64,000 nucleotides of DNA from Frigidibacter sp. RF13 (lineage in GTDB: Bacteria; Pseudomonadota; Alphaproteobacteria; Rhodobacterales; Rhodobacteraceae), in assembly GCF_026626305.1 (NCBI RefSeq), contig NZ_JAPNUE010000001.1, forward strand, positions 434,001-498,000, written 5' to 3'. Shown here piece after piece: positions 30,954 through 39,309 of this stretch. Each line of letters opens with the position of its first letter. Position 1 is the first letter of the stretch. The notes beneath the pieces are model-generated. The model made no database searches. It was not told the DNA's origin and saw nothing but the letters and a program-made list of their open reading frames with translations. A program made the position numbers and the translations under genes.

Positions 30954-30976
30954 GTTTGATTCGCTGGGAAGGGACC

Positions 30977-31876
30977 TCAGGCGCCCTGCAGGGTCTTGGC
31001 GACCTCGGCGGCGAAATCCTCTTCCTTTTTCTCGACACCTTCACCGACCGCGACGCGCGCGAACGACAGGATCTCGACGCCCGCCTCCTTCGCCGCCTGT
31101 TCGACGGTGATGTCGGGGTTCATCACGAACTTCTGGCCCAGAAGCGTAACTTCTTCGAGGAACTTCTTCATCCGGCCGGGGATGATGTTGTTCTGGATCA
31201 CCGCTTCGGGCTTGGGCTTGGCTGAAGAGGCGTTTTCTTCAAGCGCCTTCTGGGTCTGGACGGTGCGCTCGCGCTCAACGATCGCGGGGTCGAGCGAGGC
31301 TTCCGACAGAGCCATCGGCGAGGATGCGGCGATATGCATCGCGAGCTGCTTGCCGATGCCGTTATCCGTACCTTTCAGGCCGACGAGAACGCCGATCTTG
31401 CCAAGACCGTCGGCGACCGAATTGTGGACATAGGACACGACGACATCGCCCGAGACCGCAGCCATGCGGCGCAGGGTCATGTTCTCGCCGATCTTGGCGA
31501 TCGCGTCGGTCAGCACCGCCTCGACCGGCTTGCCGTTAAGGCTCGCGGCTTTCAGCGCCTCGACGTCGGAAACGCCGAGCGCGACCTGCGCGAAGCTTTT
31601 CACCATGCCCTGGAATTCTTCGTTCTTGCCAACGAAGTCGGTTTCCGAGTTGACCTCGACGGCCACGCCCTTGCCGCCCTCAATCGCGACACCGACAAGA
31701 CCCTCGGCCGCAACGCGGTCGGCCTTCTTCGCGGCTTTCGCCAGGCCCTTGGTGCGCAGCCAGTCGATGGCGGCTTCCATGTTGCCGTCGTTTTCGGTCA
31801 GCGCCTTCTTGGCGTCCATCATGCCTGCGCCGGTCGTATCGCGCAGTTCCTTGACCATGCTCGCGGTGATCGTCAT
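30977..31876 (-). CDS. tsf: Translation elongation factor Ts
   Basis: EF-Ts exchanges GDP for GTP on EF-Tu. The 299-residue protein has the N-terminal UBA-like region with [19 protein letters not shown] (the family TGAGMMDCKKAL motif), then [18 protein letters not shown] in the core, and a C-terminal coiled region ending in [18 protein letters not shown]. The length is typical. It lies 97 bp after rpsB in the conserved rpsB-tsf pair, with two hairpins between them, and ends at a strong intrinsic terminator. Confidence 0.98.
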   Translation of the reverse strand: MTITASMVKELRDTTGAGMMDAKKALTENDGNMEAAIDWLRTKGLAKAAKKADRVAAEGLVGVAIEGGKGVAVEVNSETDFVGKNEEFQGMVKSFAQVALGVSDVEALKAASLNGKPVEAVLTDAIAKIGENMTLRRMAAVSGDVVVSYVHNSVADGLGKIGVLVGLKGTDNGIGKQLAMHIAASSPMALSEASLDPAIVERERTVQTQKALEENASSAKPKPEAVIQNNIIPGRMKKFLEEVTLLGQKFVMNPDITVEQAAKEAGVEILSFARVAVGEGVEKKEEDFAAEVAKTLQGA

Positions 31877-31909
31877 GACCGCTCTCCTTCAATGTTCATG
31901 AACCGGACA

Positions 31910-31965
31910 GGCGGGGAATATCCCCGCCCGCTGAAATCTGTGTGACAGGGGGCACCGGCCCCCTG
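31910..31965 (-). repeat. Two hairpins between rpsB and tsf
   Basis: GGCGGGGA and TCCCCGCC (31910-31928) form an 8-bp stem with loop ATA; CAGGGGGC and GCCCCCTG (31946-31965) form an 8-bp stem with a 4-base loop. On the minus strand the second hairpin includes GGGGATATT, so the pair looks like a diverged copy of the TATTT hairpin family. It may set the tsf to rpsB ratio. Confidence 0.5.
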
Positions 31966-31973
31966 CCCCGGCC

Positions 31974-32738
31974 TCAGGCGTCGGCGCTCGCGTCGAGCTC
32001 TTCCGCCGGTGCCTCGGCCAGCGCGCCGAGGTCGACACCTGCCGCGCCCATCTGGGCCGACATGCCGTCAAGCGCCGCACGGCTCACGAGGTCGCAGTAA
32101 AGCGCGATGGCGCGGGCCGCGTCGTCGTTGCCCGGGATGACATAGTTCACGCCCTTGGGCGAGCAGTTGGTGTCGACGACGGCGACGACCGGAATTCCGA
32201 GCTTATTGGCTTCGAGCACGGCGAGGTCTTCCTTGTTCACGTCGATGACGAAGAGGAGATCGGGAACGCCGCCCATCTCACGGATGCCGCCGAGCGAGGC
32301 CTGGAGTTTCGCCTGCTCGCGCTCCATGCCCAGACGTTCCTTCTTGGTCAGGCCCTCAGCGCCCGAGGCCATCACCTCATCGATCTGCTTGAGACGCGCG
32401 ATCGACTGGGAAACGGTCTTCCAGTTGGTCAACGTGCCGCCGAGCCAGCGGTGGTTCATGTAATATTGCGCGCACTTTTCGGCGGCTTCGGCGACGGCCT
32501 TCTGGGCCTGACGCTTGGTGCCGACGAAAAGGATCCGGCCGCCCTTGGCGACGGTCTCGCGCACCACATTAAGCGCGGCGTCGAGCATGGGCACGGTCTG
32601 CGTCAGGTCGATGATATGGATGCCGTTACGGTCGCCGTAGATGAACTCGCCCATCCGCGGATTCCAGCGCTGGGTCTGGTGGCCGTAGTGAACGCCCGCT
32701 TCAAGAAGCTGGCGCATGGAAAACTCAGGAAGCCCCAT
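31974..32738 (-). CDS. rpsB: 30S ribosomal protein S2
   Basis: S2 is a late-assembling small-subunit protein needed for S1 binding. The 254-residue protein begins [20 protein letters not shown], with the family signatures [36 protein letters not shown] and [15 protein letters not shown]. The C-terminal tail is acidic and alanine-rich, as usual in alphaproteobacteria. The ribosome site is AAAGGAAATAGCC. It is preceded by a structured leader and a good promoter. In E. coli S2 represses its own rpsB-tsf mRNA; the leader here may serve similarly. Confidence 0.98.
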   Translation of the reverse strand: MGLPEFSMRQLLEAGVHYGHQTQRWNPRMGEFIYGDRNGIHIIDLTQTVPMLDAALNVVRETVAKGGRILFVGTKRQAQKAVAEAAEKCAQYYMNHRWLGGTLTNWKTVSQSIARLKQIDEVMASGAEGLTKKERLGMEREQAKLQASLGGIREMGGVPDLLFVIDVNKEDLAVLEANKLGIPVVAVVDTNCSPKGVNYVIPGNDDAARAIALYCDLVSRAALDGMSAQMGAAGVDLGALAEAPAEELDASADA

Positions 32739-32765
32739 GGCTATTTCCTTTCCGGTTTGTGCCTG

Positions 32766-32841
32766 GGCGAAGTGATCTTACCCCAAAAGGGGCAACCGGT
32801 GGACCGCCGGGGATGTCTCCCCCGAAAGCCCGCACTTCGCC
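32766..32841 (-). promoter_or_regulatory. Structured rpsB leader, candidate autoregulatory RNA
   Basis: The leader contains GGCGAAGTG and its exact complement CACTTCGCC 58 bases apart (32766-32774 and 32833-32841), forming a 9-bp closing stem. Inside, three short hairpins can form: GGGGA/TCCCC, CGGT/ACCG and CCCC-TTTT-GGGG. The whole lies between the promoter at 32856-32884 and the ribosome site. An S2-binding role is inferred from E. coli rpsB autoregulation. Confidence 0.5.
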
Positions 32842-32855
32842 TGTGAAGTGGCGCG

Positions 32856-32884
32856 CGTATAAGCGGTTTCTACAGATGACGCAA
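32856..32884 (-). promoter_or_regulatory. rpsB: Promoter of rpsB-tsf
   Basis: On the minus strand TTGCGT and TATACG are separated by 17 bp, with the expected start about 8 bases before the structured leader. Spacing and position make this one of the better sigma70 matches in the window. Confidence 0.6.
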
Positions 32885-32961
32885 GAGGGGCAGATCGGCG
32901 GTCGCGCCGCGCCAGACCATGAGGCGCTGCGATATATGGCGCCACCATGGGCGCCATCGGA

Positions 32962-33882
32962 TCAGGTTGCAGCCATTGCCGCCGCAACATGGCGATGGTC
33001 GGATCCGCAGCACCCGCCGACAGCCCGGAGCCCAGGCAGCCGCGCGGCCAGTTCGGAGTAGAGATGCCCGAATTCGTCGGGATCGCCATCGTCGAGTTCC
33101 GTCGCCTCGTCCAGTTCCGCGTGACTGAGGACCGAGGCATTTGCCCTCACGCATCCGATGCGTTGCGTCCAGCTTCCCTTCAGATGAGCAAGAAAATGCG
33201 TCGGGTGCGCGCAATTGATGCCGTAGTACAGCGGCGCCCCTCCGGTGGCGGCCTCCACCTCTTCGATCGCGCGGCCGAGCGGGGTGCCGACCGGCAGACA
33301 GCCGTCAGTCTCAACAGTGAAGGATATGACGACCGGCAGACCGACCGCGCGGGCCGCGCGGACGACGCCTGCGGCTTCACCGACATGGGTCATGGTCATG
33401 GCGCTGACAAGGTCGACTGCTTCGTCTGCAAATGCCTCCAGCTGCGGGCGGTGGATGTCTTCCGCCATCTCCGGCGTAAACATCTGACCCGGCGCGTACC
33501 CGTCGCCTGCCGGGCCAACGCAGCCGTTGATCAGGATCCGGTCTGCCCAGCCGCGCCGGGCGCGGATTTGCCGGGCGTGGCGGACAGCCTCCCGGTTGAC
33601 GTCTTTGATTTCGGCCGAGGAAAGTCCGAGCTTGGGCGCCCAGCCGGCATTCGCGCGCCAGGTCGCCGTATCGAGAAGGAAGCCGCGCTCGCTTTTTTCT
33701 GCGAGATCAAGGTAGCGGTCGAAATACCGCTCCAGTCCGGCCCGGCCTTCGGGTGTCGCCAACAAAGCGAATGACGCGAAGTGCGGAAGATCGAATCCGT
33801 CGTTGAAGATTAGGTCGGTCTCAAGCCCGCCATCGGCCAGAAACGGGCGCGATGTGGCGAGCAGAAGGTCTAGCGCTGCCAT
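32962..33882 (-). CDS. Homocysteine S-methyltransferase family protein
   Basis: It is a predicted zinc-dependent methyltransferase transferring a methyl group to homocysteine from a donor such as S-methylmethionine or betaine. The 306-residue barrel protein begins FLADGGLETDLIFNDGFDLP, and its zinc cysteines are visible in YYGINCAHP and the C-terminal GGCCGSDHRHV. VVISFTVETDGCLPVGTPLG is also typical. The length fits the MmuM/BHMT-like single-domain group. It sits upstream of the rpsB promoter in the same direction but has no evident functional tie to it. Confidence 0.87.
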   Translation of the reverse strand: MAALDLLLATSRPFLADGGLETDLIFNDGFDLPHFASFALLATPEGRAGLERYFDRYLDLAEKSERGFLLDTATWRANAGWAPKLGLSSAEIKDVNREAVRHARQIRARRGWADRILINGCVGPAGDGYAPGQMFTPEMAEDIHRPQLEAFADEAVDLVSAMTMTHVGEAAGVVRAARAVGLPVVISFTVETDGCLPVGTPLGRAIEEVEAATGGAPLYYGINCAHPTHFLAHLKGSWTQRIGCVRANASVLSHAELDEATELDDGDPDEFGHLYSELAARLPGLRAVGGCCGSDHRHVAAAMAAT

Positions 33883-33990
33883 GATACCCCCCCGGGTTGG
33901 CGGACAGGTCAGGCAGGATGCCTACCGAGCGTGCCGCACAAAGCCACCTTACACCAATATTGCCGAAGGCCGTCCATGAATCGCCGACAT

Positions 33991-34671
33991 CTAGGTGGGC
34001 CGCGTTAACCAGGCCAGAAGCGGCAGGTGGGCACGGGCAATCTTTGCGAGACGCTCGGGTGCGTCGGGAGTGAAAAGCCAGTCGGGCGGCACACTGTTTG
34101 CCTGAGTCCGGGCGATCAGGCTCTTGCGGCGCAGGAGGTGATCCCAGTCTGGCGCTGTCTGATAGCCTTTGGGCGTCCGGGCGAGATCGGGGGTGTCGAG
34201 CGTGCTGCCGACTTTTTCCGCCTCGTCGAGCGCCGAGAGAAGTGCACCGCGGTCCTTTGCATCGCAGATGCGCGCCCGCATCCGCTCAAGTGCGGCGGGG
34301 TCCAGCCCGTAGTGACCGGCGCCATAACCCAGCCCGCCGGGTGTCAGCACGATATGCATGCCCGGCACCTTGTTGAACTCAGGTCCGGTCGAGAGGATCA
34401 GGTGCAGCCAGGGCTGGTAGGGGCTCTTGTCCTTAGAAAAGCGCGTGTCGCGATGGATCCGGCGCAGCGATTGATTGAGTTTCGGCACGGCGAGAAGCCG
34501 CGGATCCATCCGCTCGCAAAGCGGCGCAAGCGCCGCGATCAGGTCGAGACCGGCCGCGAGCCAGTCTTGCTCATACTCCCTGCGATGCGCCTCGAACCAG
34601 GTGCGGTCGTTGTTGTCCCGGAGATCGCACAGGAAGGCGAGGGTTTCGCGTGGCAGACCGGAATAGCGCAT
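33991..34671 (-). CDS. DUF2461 family protein
   Basis: It is a conserved protein of unknown function of 226 residues, cytoplasmic, with no signal peptide. The DUF2461 (TIGR02453) pattern is clear: TLAFLCDLRDNNDRTWFEAH with a following REYEQDW, RRIHRDTRFSKDKSPYQPWL, and GGLGYGAGHYGLDPAALERM. Its start ATG overlaps the stop of the large regulator gene upstream (ATGA), so the two are co-translated. The pairing with a signal-responsive regulator may be a clue to its role. Confidence 0.88.
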   Translation of the reverse strand: MRYSGLPRETLAFLCDLRDNNDRTWFEAHRREYEQDWLAAGLDLIAALAPLCERMDPRLLAVPKLNQSLRRIHRDTRFSKDKSPYQPWLHLILSTGPEFNKVPGMHIVLTPGGLGYGAGHYGLDPAALERMRARICDAKDRGALLSALDEAEKVGSTLDTPDLARTPKGYQTAPDWDHLLRRKSLIARTQANSVPPDWLFTPDAPERLAKIARAHLPLLAWLTRPT

Positions 34672-36218
34672 CAGTCGGGGATCCCCAGTTCGTTCAAAAT
34701 CTCGCGCGCCCAGGCTCTAATATCGGCATTCGCGAAGTTCATCGACAGAAAGAAGGGCGCAACCCTCGCGTCCGGGCGCAGGGTGCGCAAGTGGCCCGCC
34801 AGCCGCCTTGCCTCCACTAAGTCGCCTGCCGCGTGGTTGACCAGGGCGGCGTTGGTCAGGATCAGGTAATGCACTTGATTGCTGTGCACGGCCTTCCGGC
34901 ATAGATCCAGCGCGAGATCAAGTTTGCCATCGACGAGATGCGAGAGCGACTTGAACGTCAGCATCAGGCCGAGAAGCGGGTCCATCGGGCTCAGATGCAT
35001 CGATGTATCCAGGCCGAGGCGGGCCCGATCGGTCCGACCGGCAAGCATGTCGATCATCCCACGCGAGAAATGGCCCTTGACGAAGTTCGGGCTGATGTCG
35101 ATGGCGCGCTCATACCAGAAAAGCCCGTCATCCGGCCGCCCGGACATCTGAAGCACCCGGCCCATGACCATGTTGGCAAAGGGATCGAAGGGGTCGAGTT
35201 CGACCGCCCGCTCCGCCATGCGCCGCATTTCGGCGAGTGCGGGAGCGGGGTCCGCCGAAAAGCCCTGTGATCCCTCCTGCTGCAGGGCGAAGGCCCGCCC
35301 GGCAAAGGCGGTTGAGAAGTTCGGGTCCATCTGGATTGCGCGTGCGAACAGCCCCTCGGCAATCGCGTTGTCGCGCGCATTGAACCTTAGCAGGTGGCTC
35401 ATCCCCAGATGATAGGCTCCCCAGGCATCCAGCATCTCGGTCGATTTCGTACGTGCAGTTGCCGCTTCGGCCTGCGATATCCGCAGGTCCAGTGCACCGA
35501 TGACGGCCGAGGTGATCTCTTGCCGCGCCATGTGAAGATCATCGAGCGCCGGACTGAAGCGGTCGGCCCAGACGACCGAACCAGAAAGCGTCTCGACCAG
35601 TGTGACGCCGACATTGAGCCGCCCCGACACCAGTTCGATGCGCCCGCTCAGCACATATCCCGCCCCCAGAACGCGGCGCAGGCCATCAAGGTCAATCCCG
35701 TCCTGCCGGAAGCGAAAGGTGGATTCCCGTGCAATCACCCGCAGCCAGCGCAGGCGCGCGAGGGAAGAGATTATCTCGTCCGCCAACCCGTCGCCCACCT
35801 GCACCGCCTCGCCCGCATTCTGGACAAGAGGCAGGACGGCAATCGTCGGCCTGCGGTCGGTCTGCTCCGGTGCGGGCTCGTTGACCTGAACGACGGTGGT
35901 CGCATCCGCCCGCCGCTCGACCGGGGCGACAAAGCGATGGCCGAGCCCGTGGATCGTGCGGATCATCGTCTGGCGGCCACCATCATCGCCAACCGCCTTG
36001 CGGGCGAACTTCAGCGCGGTTGACACGGCTGCGTCCGAAATGAACCGCCCGCCCCAGACTACATCGATCATTTCCTCTCGCGAAACCACGCGGTCGTTGT
36101 TTTCGACCAGCAGGCGCAGGACGGCAAAGGCCTTGGGTTCAAGCCGCACCGGCCCTTCCGGCCCGACAAGCTCGGCGCGATCGGCATAAAGCGCATATGG
36201 GCCGAAGACGTGATGCAT
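34671..36218 (-). CDS. Winged-helix regulator with TolB-like and TPR regions
   Basis: It is a predicted one-component transcription factor of 515 residues. Residues about 1-100 form an OmpR/CadC-type DNA-binding domain (LEPKAFAVLRLLVENNDRVV, IRTIHGLGHRFVAP). Residues about 120-250 match the TolB N-terminal-like domain found in adenylate-cyclase-like regulators (IAVLPLVQNAGE, GDGLADEIISSLARLRWLRV, YVLSGRIELVSGRLNV). The remaining half is TPR-like repeats (AIQMDPNFSTAFAGRAFALQ, AVELDPFDPFANMVMGRVLQ, AIDISPNFVKGHFSRGMIDM). There is no transmembrane helix, unlike CadC. It is the first gene of a pair with DUF2461. Its ribosome site is weak, so the start may be further in. Confidence 0.85.
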   Translation of the reverse strand: MHHVFGPYALYADRAELVGPEGPVRLEPKAFAVLRLLVENNDRVVSREEMIDVVWGGRFISDAAVSTALKFARKAVGDDGGRQTMIRTIHGLGHRFVAPVERRADATTVVQVNEPAPEQTDRRPTIAVLPLVQNAGEAVQVGDGLADEIISSLARLRWLRVIARESTFRFRQDGIDLDGLRRVLGAGYVLSGRIELVSGRLNVGVTLVETLSGSVVWADRFSPALDDLHMARQEITSAVIGALDLRISQAEAATARTKSTEMLDAWGAYHLGMSHLLRFNARDNAIAEGLFARAIQMDPNFSTAFAGRAFALQQEGSQGFSADPAPALAEMRRMAERAVELDPFDPFANMVMGRVLQMSGRPDDGLFWYERAIDISPNFVKGHFSRGMIDMLAGRTDRARLGLDTSMHLSPMDPLLGLMLTFKSLSHLVDGKLDLALDLCRKAVHSNQVHYLILTNAALVNHAAGDLVEARRLAGHLRTLRPDARVAPFFLSMNFANADIRAWAREILNELGIPD

Positions 36219-36394
36219 GCGGCACAGGCCCCGTCATTTTTTCTCAGGCAATAGCCCTCCTCGGTGTGCATATCAAACGCCATCCGCATTTCCTCGAAAT
36301 TCTAGAGCTTTTCCCCACGAAATCCCCACGCCATCCTCAAGCGTGATCCGTCCCATCCGGTAATCTGGCTCCATCGAGACCGAGGGAGCCGCCG

Positions 36395-36652
36395 ATGACC
36401 CGCCTTGCCCAGACCGCCCTGCGCAACGTCCTGACCGCTGGCCATTCGTGCAGGCCGGGCCTGATCCACCGCCTGCGCCGCAGCTTCGCCAGAACAACTG
36501 CCGCGATGGAAGGCCAGGCCCGCCTGAGCGCGGTCGCCATCGAAACCCTGCGCGATACCCGGCTCTCGCCCGAAGAGCTGACAGGCGCTCTGACTTACGA
36601 TCCGGCCCTGCCCTTCTTCCTGCAATCGGGATTTGGCCGCAGCGACCACTGA
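36395..36652 (+). CDS. Small hypothetical protein, basic helical
   Basis: It would be an 85-residue protein from an ATG after CGAGGGAGCCGCCG, a good ribosome site. The composition is helical and arginine-rich (HRLRRSFARTTAAMEGQARL) with a second half RLSPEELTGALTYDPALPFF that recalls, but does not clearly match, short DUF1127-type proteins. It ends 46 bp before the pseudouridine kinase start in the same direction and is divergent from the large regulator, about 177 bp away. It may be a real small gene; the evidence is the start region and position only. Confidence 0.5.
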   Translation: MTRLAQTALRNVLTAGHSCRPGLIHRLRRSFARTTAAMEGQARLSAVAIETLRDTRLSPEELTGALTYDPALPFFLQSGFGRSDH

Positions 36653-36698
36653 CATTCGCCCCCTTGTCTTGCCCGGCATCCTGGGCAAGAACGACCGC

Positions 36699-37589
36699 AT
36701 GACACCTGACATCCTTTGCATCGGCTCGGTCCTGTGGGACATCATCGGCCGCACCCCCGCGCATATGGAGGCGGGCGCCGATGTGCCCGGCCGCATCAGC
36801 CGCCTGCCGGGCGGCGTGGCGATGAACATCGCGATGACGCTCGCCCGCTTCGGCATGCGGCCCGCCGTCCTGACGGCCATCGGCCGTGATGCCGAGGGCG
36901 AGGAACTGATTGCGGCGTCGGCCGGGGTTGGCGTCGATTGCACCTTTGCCTATCGCTCCGACGATTTGCCGACCGACCGCTATATGGCGATCGAGGGCGG
37001 CAACGGGCTGATCGCAGCCATCGCGGACGCCCATTCGCTGGAACGCGCGGGCGACAAGATCCTCGTACCGCTTGGCGATGGCCGTCTTGGTGGCCCCGGC
37101 CTGCCGTGGGCCGGACCGATCGCGCTTGACGGCAATCTGACCATCGGCCTTCTGTCCGAGATCGCCGCCTCGCCGCTGTTCGCCGCAGCCGATCTGCGCA
37201 TCGCGCCCGCCTCGCCCGGCAAGGCCGAACGGCTTCTGCCGATCCTGCCGATGGCCAATGCCACGATCTATGTGAACCTTGAGGAGGCGGGGCTTCTGTG
37301 CCAGCGCCGTTTCCACTCGGCGCCCGAGGCTGCAGAGGGACTTCTGTCGCGCGGCGCCCGCAGGGTTCTGGTGACGAACGGCGGCAAGCCAGCGGCCGAC
37401 GGCGCCAGCGGCGAAGGCGTCATCAGCGCCCCGCCTCGCCCGGTTCTGGTGACGCGTGTGACCGGCGCGGGCGATACATTCATGGCCGCGCATCTGGTGG
37501 CCGAACGGCGTGGCGCGGCCCGTGCCGACGCGCTCGGCGCCGCGCTTGAGGCCGCGGCCCTTTACGTTTCCGGAGATATCAGATCATGA
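36699..37589 (+). CDS. psuK: PfkB family kinase, probable pseudouridine kinase
   Basis: It probably phosphorylates pseudouridine to pseudouridine 5-phosphate. The 296-residue ribokinase-like protein begins DILCIGSVLWDIIGR, with GGVAMNIAMTLARFG (substrate-binding loop) near 44-58 and the C-terminal ATP/catalytic motif VTRVTGAGDTFMAAHL with the catalytic Asp in GAGD. The psuG start overlaps its stop as ATGA, and PsuK-PsuG pairing is conserved, so the substrate assignment rests on context. An in-frame upstream extension lacks a ribosome site. Confidence 0.88.
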   Translation: MTPDILCIGSVLWDIIGRTPAHMEAGADVPGRISRLPGGVAMNIAMTLARFGMRPAVLTAIGRDAEGEELIAASAGVGVDCTFAYRSDDLPTDRYMAIEGGNGLIAAIADAHSLERAGDKILVPLGDGRLGGPGLPWAGPIALDGNLTIGLLSEIAASPLFAAADLRIAPASPGKAERLLPILPMANATIYVNLEEAGLLCQRRFHSAPEAAEGLLSRGARRVLVTNGGKPAADGASGEGVISAPPRPVLVTRVTGAGDTFMAAHLVAERRGAARADALGAALEAAALYVSGDIRS

Positions 37590-38503
37590 CCGTCCTGCCG
37601 CTTCTCCGTTCGCCCGAGGTTGCCGAAGCGACCGCCACGGGCCGCGCCATCGTCGCGCTGGAATCGACGATCATCACCCATGGCATGCCCTATCCGCAGA
37701 ACCTAGAGACCGCGCGCCGGGTCGAGGCAGAAGTGCGGAAGGCCGGGGCGGTTCCGGCCACCATCGCGATCATGGGCGGCGCTATCCATGTCGGGCTGGA
37801 TGAGGCTCGGCTTGAGGCGCTCGCCCGCGCCCCGGATGCGATGAAACTGAGCCGCGCCGATCTCGCCGCCTGTCTCGCATCGGGGCGGACCGGCGCCACG
37901 ACGGTGGCTGCAACGATGATCTGCGCCCATCTGGCCGGGATCGAGACATTCGCGACCGGCGGGATCGGCGGCGTCCATCGCGGAGCGGAGACGAGCTTCG
38001 ACATATCGGCCGACCTGCAGGAACTGGCGCGCACGCCGGTCACAGTGGTCGCCGCCGGGGCGAAGGCGATCCTTGACCTGCCGAAGACGCTTGAAGTGCT
38101 GGAAACCCTCGGCGTGCCGGTCATCGCCTGCGGTCAGGATGATTTCCCCGCCTTTTGGTCGCGCGCCTCGGGCCTCAAAGCGCCCCTGCGCATGGACAGC
38201 GCCGCCGAGATCGCCCGCGCCCACCGGATGCGGGGCACAGTTGGGCTTTCGGGCGGCCAGCTTGTCGCCAACCCGATCCCGGCCGAGGCGGAAATTCCGC
38301 GCGAGGTGATCGTGCCGGTAATCGAGGCGGCCCTTGCCGAGGCGGCGGCGCAGGGGATTGCTGCCAAGGCGGTCACACCCTTCCTTCTCGACCGGATCTT
38401 CCGGTTGACCAAGGGCCGCTCGCTTGAGGCAAATATCGCGCTTGTCCTAAACAATGCGCGGCTGGCCTCCGCCATCGCGATTTCGCTCGCCGCAGACCAT
38501 TGA
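37586..38503 (+). CDS. psuG: Pseudouridine-5'-phosphate glycosidase
   Basis: PsuG reversibly splits pseudouridine 5-phosphate to uracil and ribose 5-phosphate, cutting the C-C glycosidic bond. The 305-residue protein has VALESTIITHGMPYPQN, AIMGGAIHVGLDEARLE, TGGIGGVHRGAETSFDISAD (active-site region), VAAGAKAILDLPKTLEVLET and GGQLVANPIP, all diagnostic of the family. It overlaps psuK by 4 bp. Uracil produced here could feed the preTA pathway encoded some 14 kb downstream. Confidence 0.96.
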   Translation: MTVLPLLRSPEVAEATATGRAIVALESTIITHGMPYPQNLETARRVEAEVRKAGAVPATIAIMGGAIHVGLDEARLEALARAPDAMKLSRADLAACLASGRTGATTVAATMICAHLAGIETFATGGIGGVHRGAETSFDISADLQELARTPVTVVAAGAKAILDLPKTLEVLETLGVPVIACGQDDFPAFWSRASGLKAPLRMDSAAEIARAHRMRGTVGLSGGQLVANPIPAEAEIPREVIVPVIEAALAEAAAQGIAAKAVTPFLLDRIFRLTKGRSLEANIALVLNNARLASAIAISLAADH

Positions 38504-38551
38504 TGCGGCGGCATCCCTTGCCTAAGTTTGCCCTCAAGGGAAGGGAACCTC

Positions 38552-39262
38552 ATGACCACCGAACCGCAGCAACCGCCTGCCCATAGCCATGCCCGGCGTT
38601 CGCTTCTGGGCGCCTTCCGGGCAAATTTTCTGACCGGCCTTGTGGTCGTGCTGCCGGTCGGGCTGACGATCTGGCTGATATGGAAGATCGTCGGCTGGAT
38701 CGACAGCTGGGTTCTGCCCTTCGTGCCCTACGCCTTCCACCCGGACGTGATGCTTGACCGCTATCTCGGATACCAGCCGCCGGTGTCGATCCGCGGCTTC
38801 GGCGTGATCATCTTTCTGGTCTTCACCATCTTCGTCGGCTGGATCGCCAAAGGGCTGATCGGGCGCCAGATGATTGGCTGGGGCGAAGGTCTCGTCGACC
38901 GGATGCCATTCGTCCGCTCGATCTACAACGGGCTGAAGCAGATCGCCGAGACGGTCTTTTCCCAGAGTGAATCGAAGTTCGATACCGCGTGCCTGATCGA
39001 ATATCCGCGTCCCGGCATCTGGGCGGTGGGTTTCGTTTCGACCGCCGCCAAGGGCGAGATCGCAGAGAAGATACCGACGGGCGGCGAGGTGCTGACGGTC
39101 TTCCTGCCGACCACGCCCAATCCGACATCGGGCTTCCTGCTTTATGTGCCCCGCAAGGATGTGATCCTGCTAGAGAAGATGGGGGTCGAGGATGCGGCCA
39201 AACTGATCATCTCGGCGGGTCTCGTCTACCCGGCCGAAAAGGCCGCGATCGCGGCCCGCTGA
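38552..39262 (+). CDS. DUF502 family membrane protein
   Basis: It is an inner-membrane protein of unknown function, 236 residues from the ATG behind AAGGGAAGGGAACCTC. Two hydrophobic helices (FLTGLVVVLPVGLTIWLIWK and FGVIIFLVFTIFVGWIAKGL) flank a short loop. The soluble part shows the DUF502 pattern: VRSIYNGLKQIAETVFSQ, VFLPTTPNPTSGFLLYVP and KLIISAGLVYP. It is widespread in alphaproteobacteria. It stands alone, convergent with the ScfR-like regulator 47 bp away. Confidence 0.92.
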   Translation: MTTEPQQPPAHSHARRSLLGAFRANFLTGLVVVLPVGLTIWLIWKIVGWIDSWVLPFVPYAFHPDVMLDRYLGYQPPVSIRGFGVIIFLVFTIFVGWIAKGLIGRQMIGWGEGLVDRMPFVRSIYNGLKQIAETVFSQSESKFDTACLIEYPRPGIWAVGFVSTAAKGEIAEKIPTGGEVLTVFLPTTPNPTSGFLLYVPRKDVILLEKMGVEDAAKLIISAGLVYPAEKAAIAAR

Positions 39263-39309
39263 CAGCGAACGTCTGCGTGCACCAATCTTCTTGACGATGC
39301 CGCTCCGCC

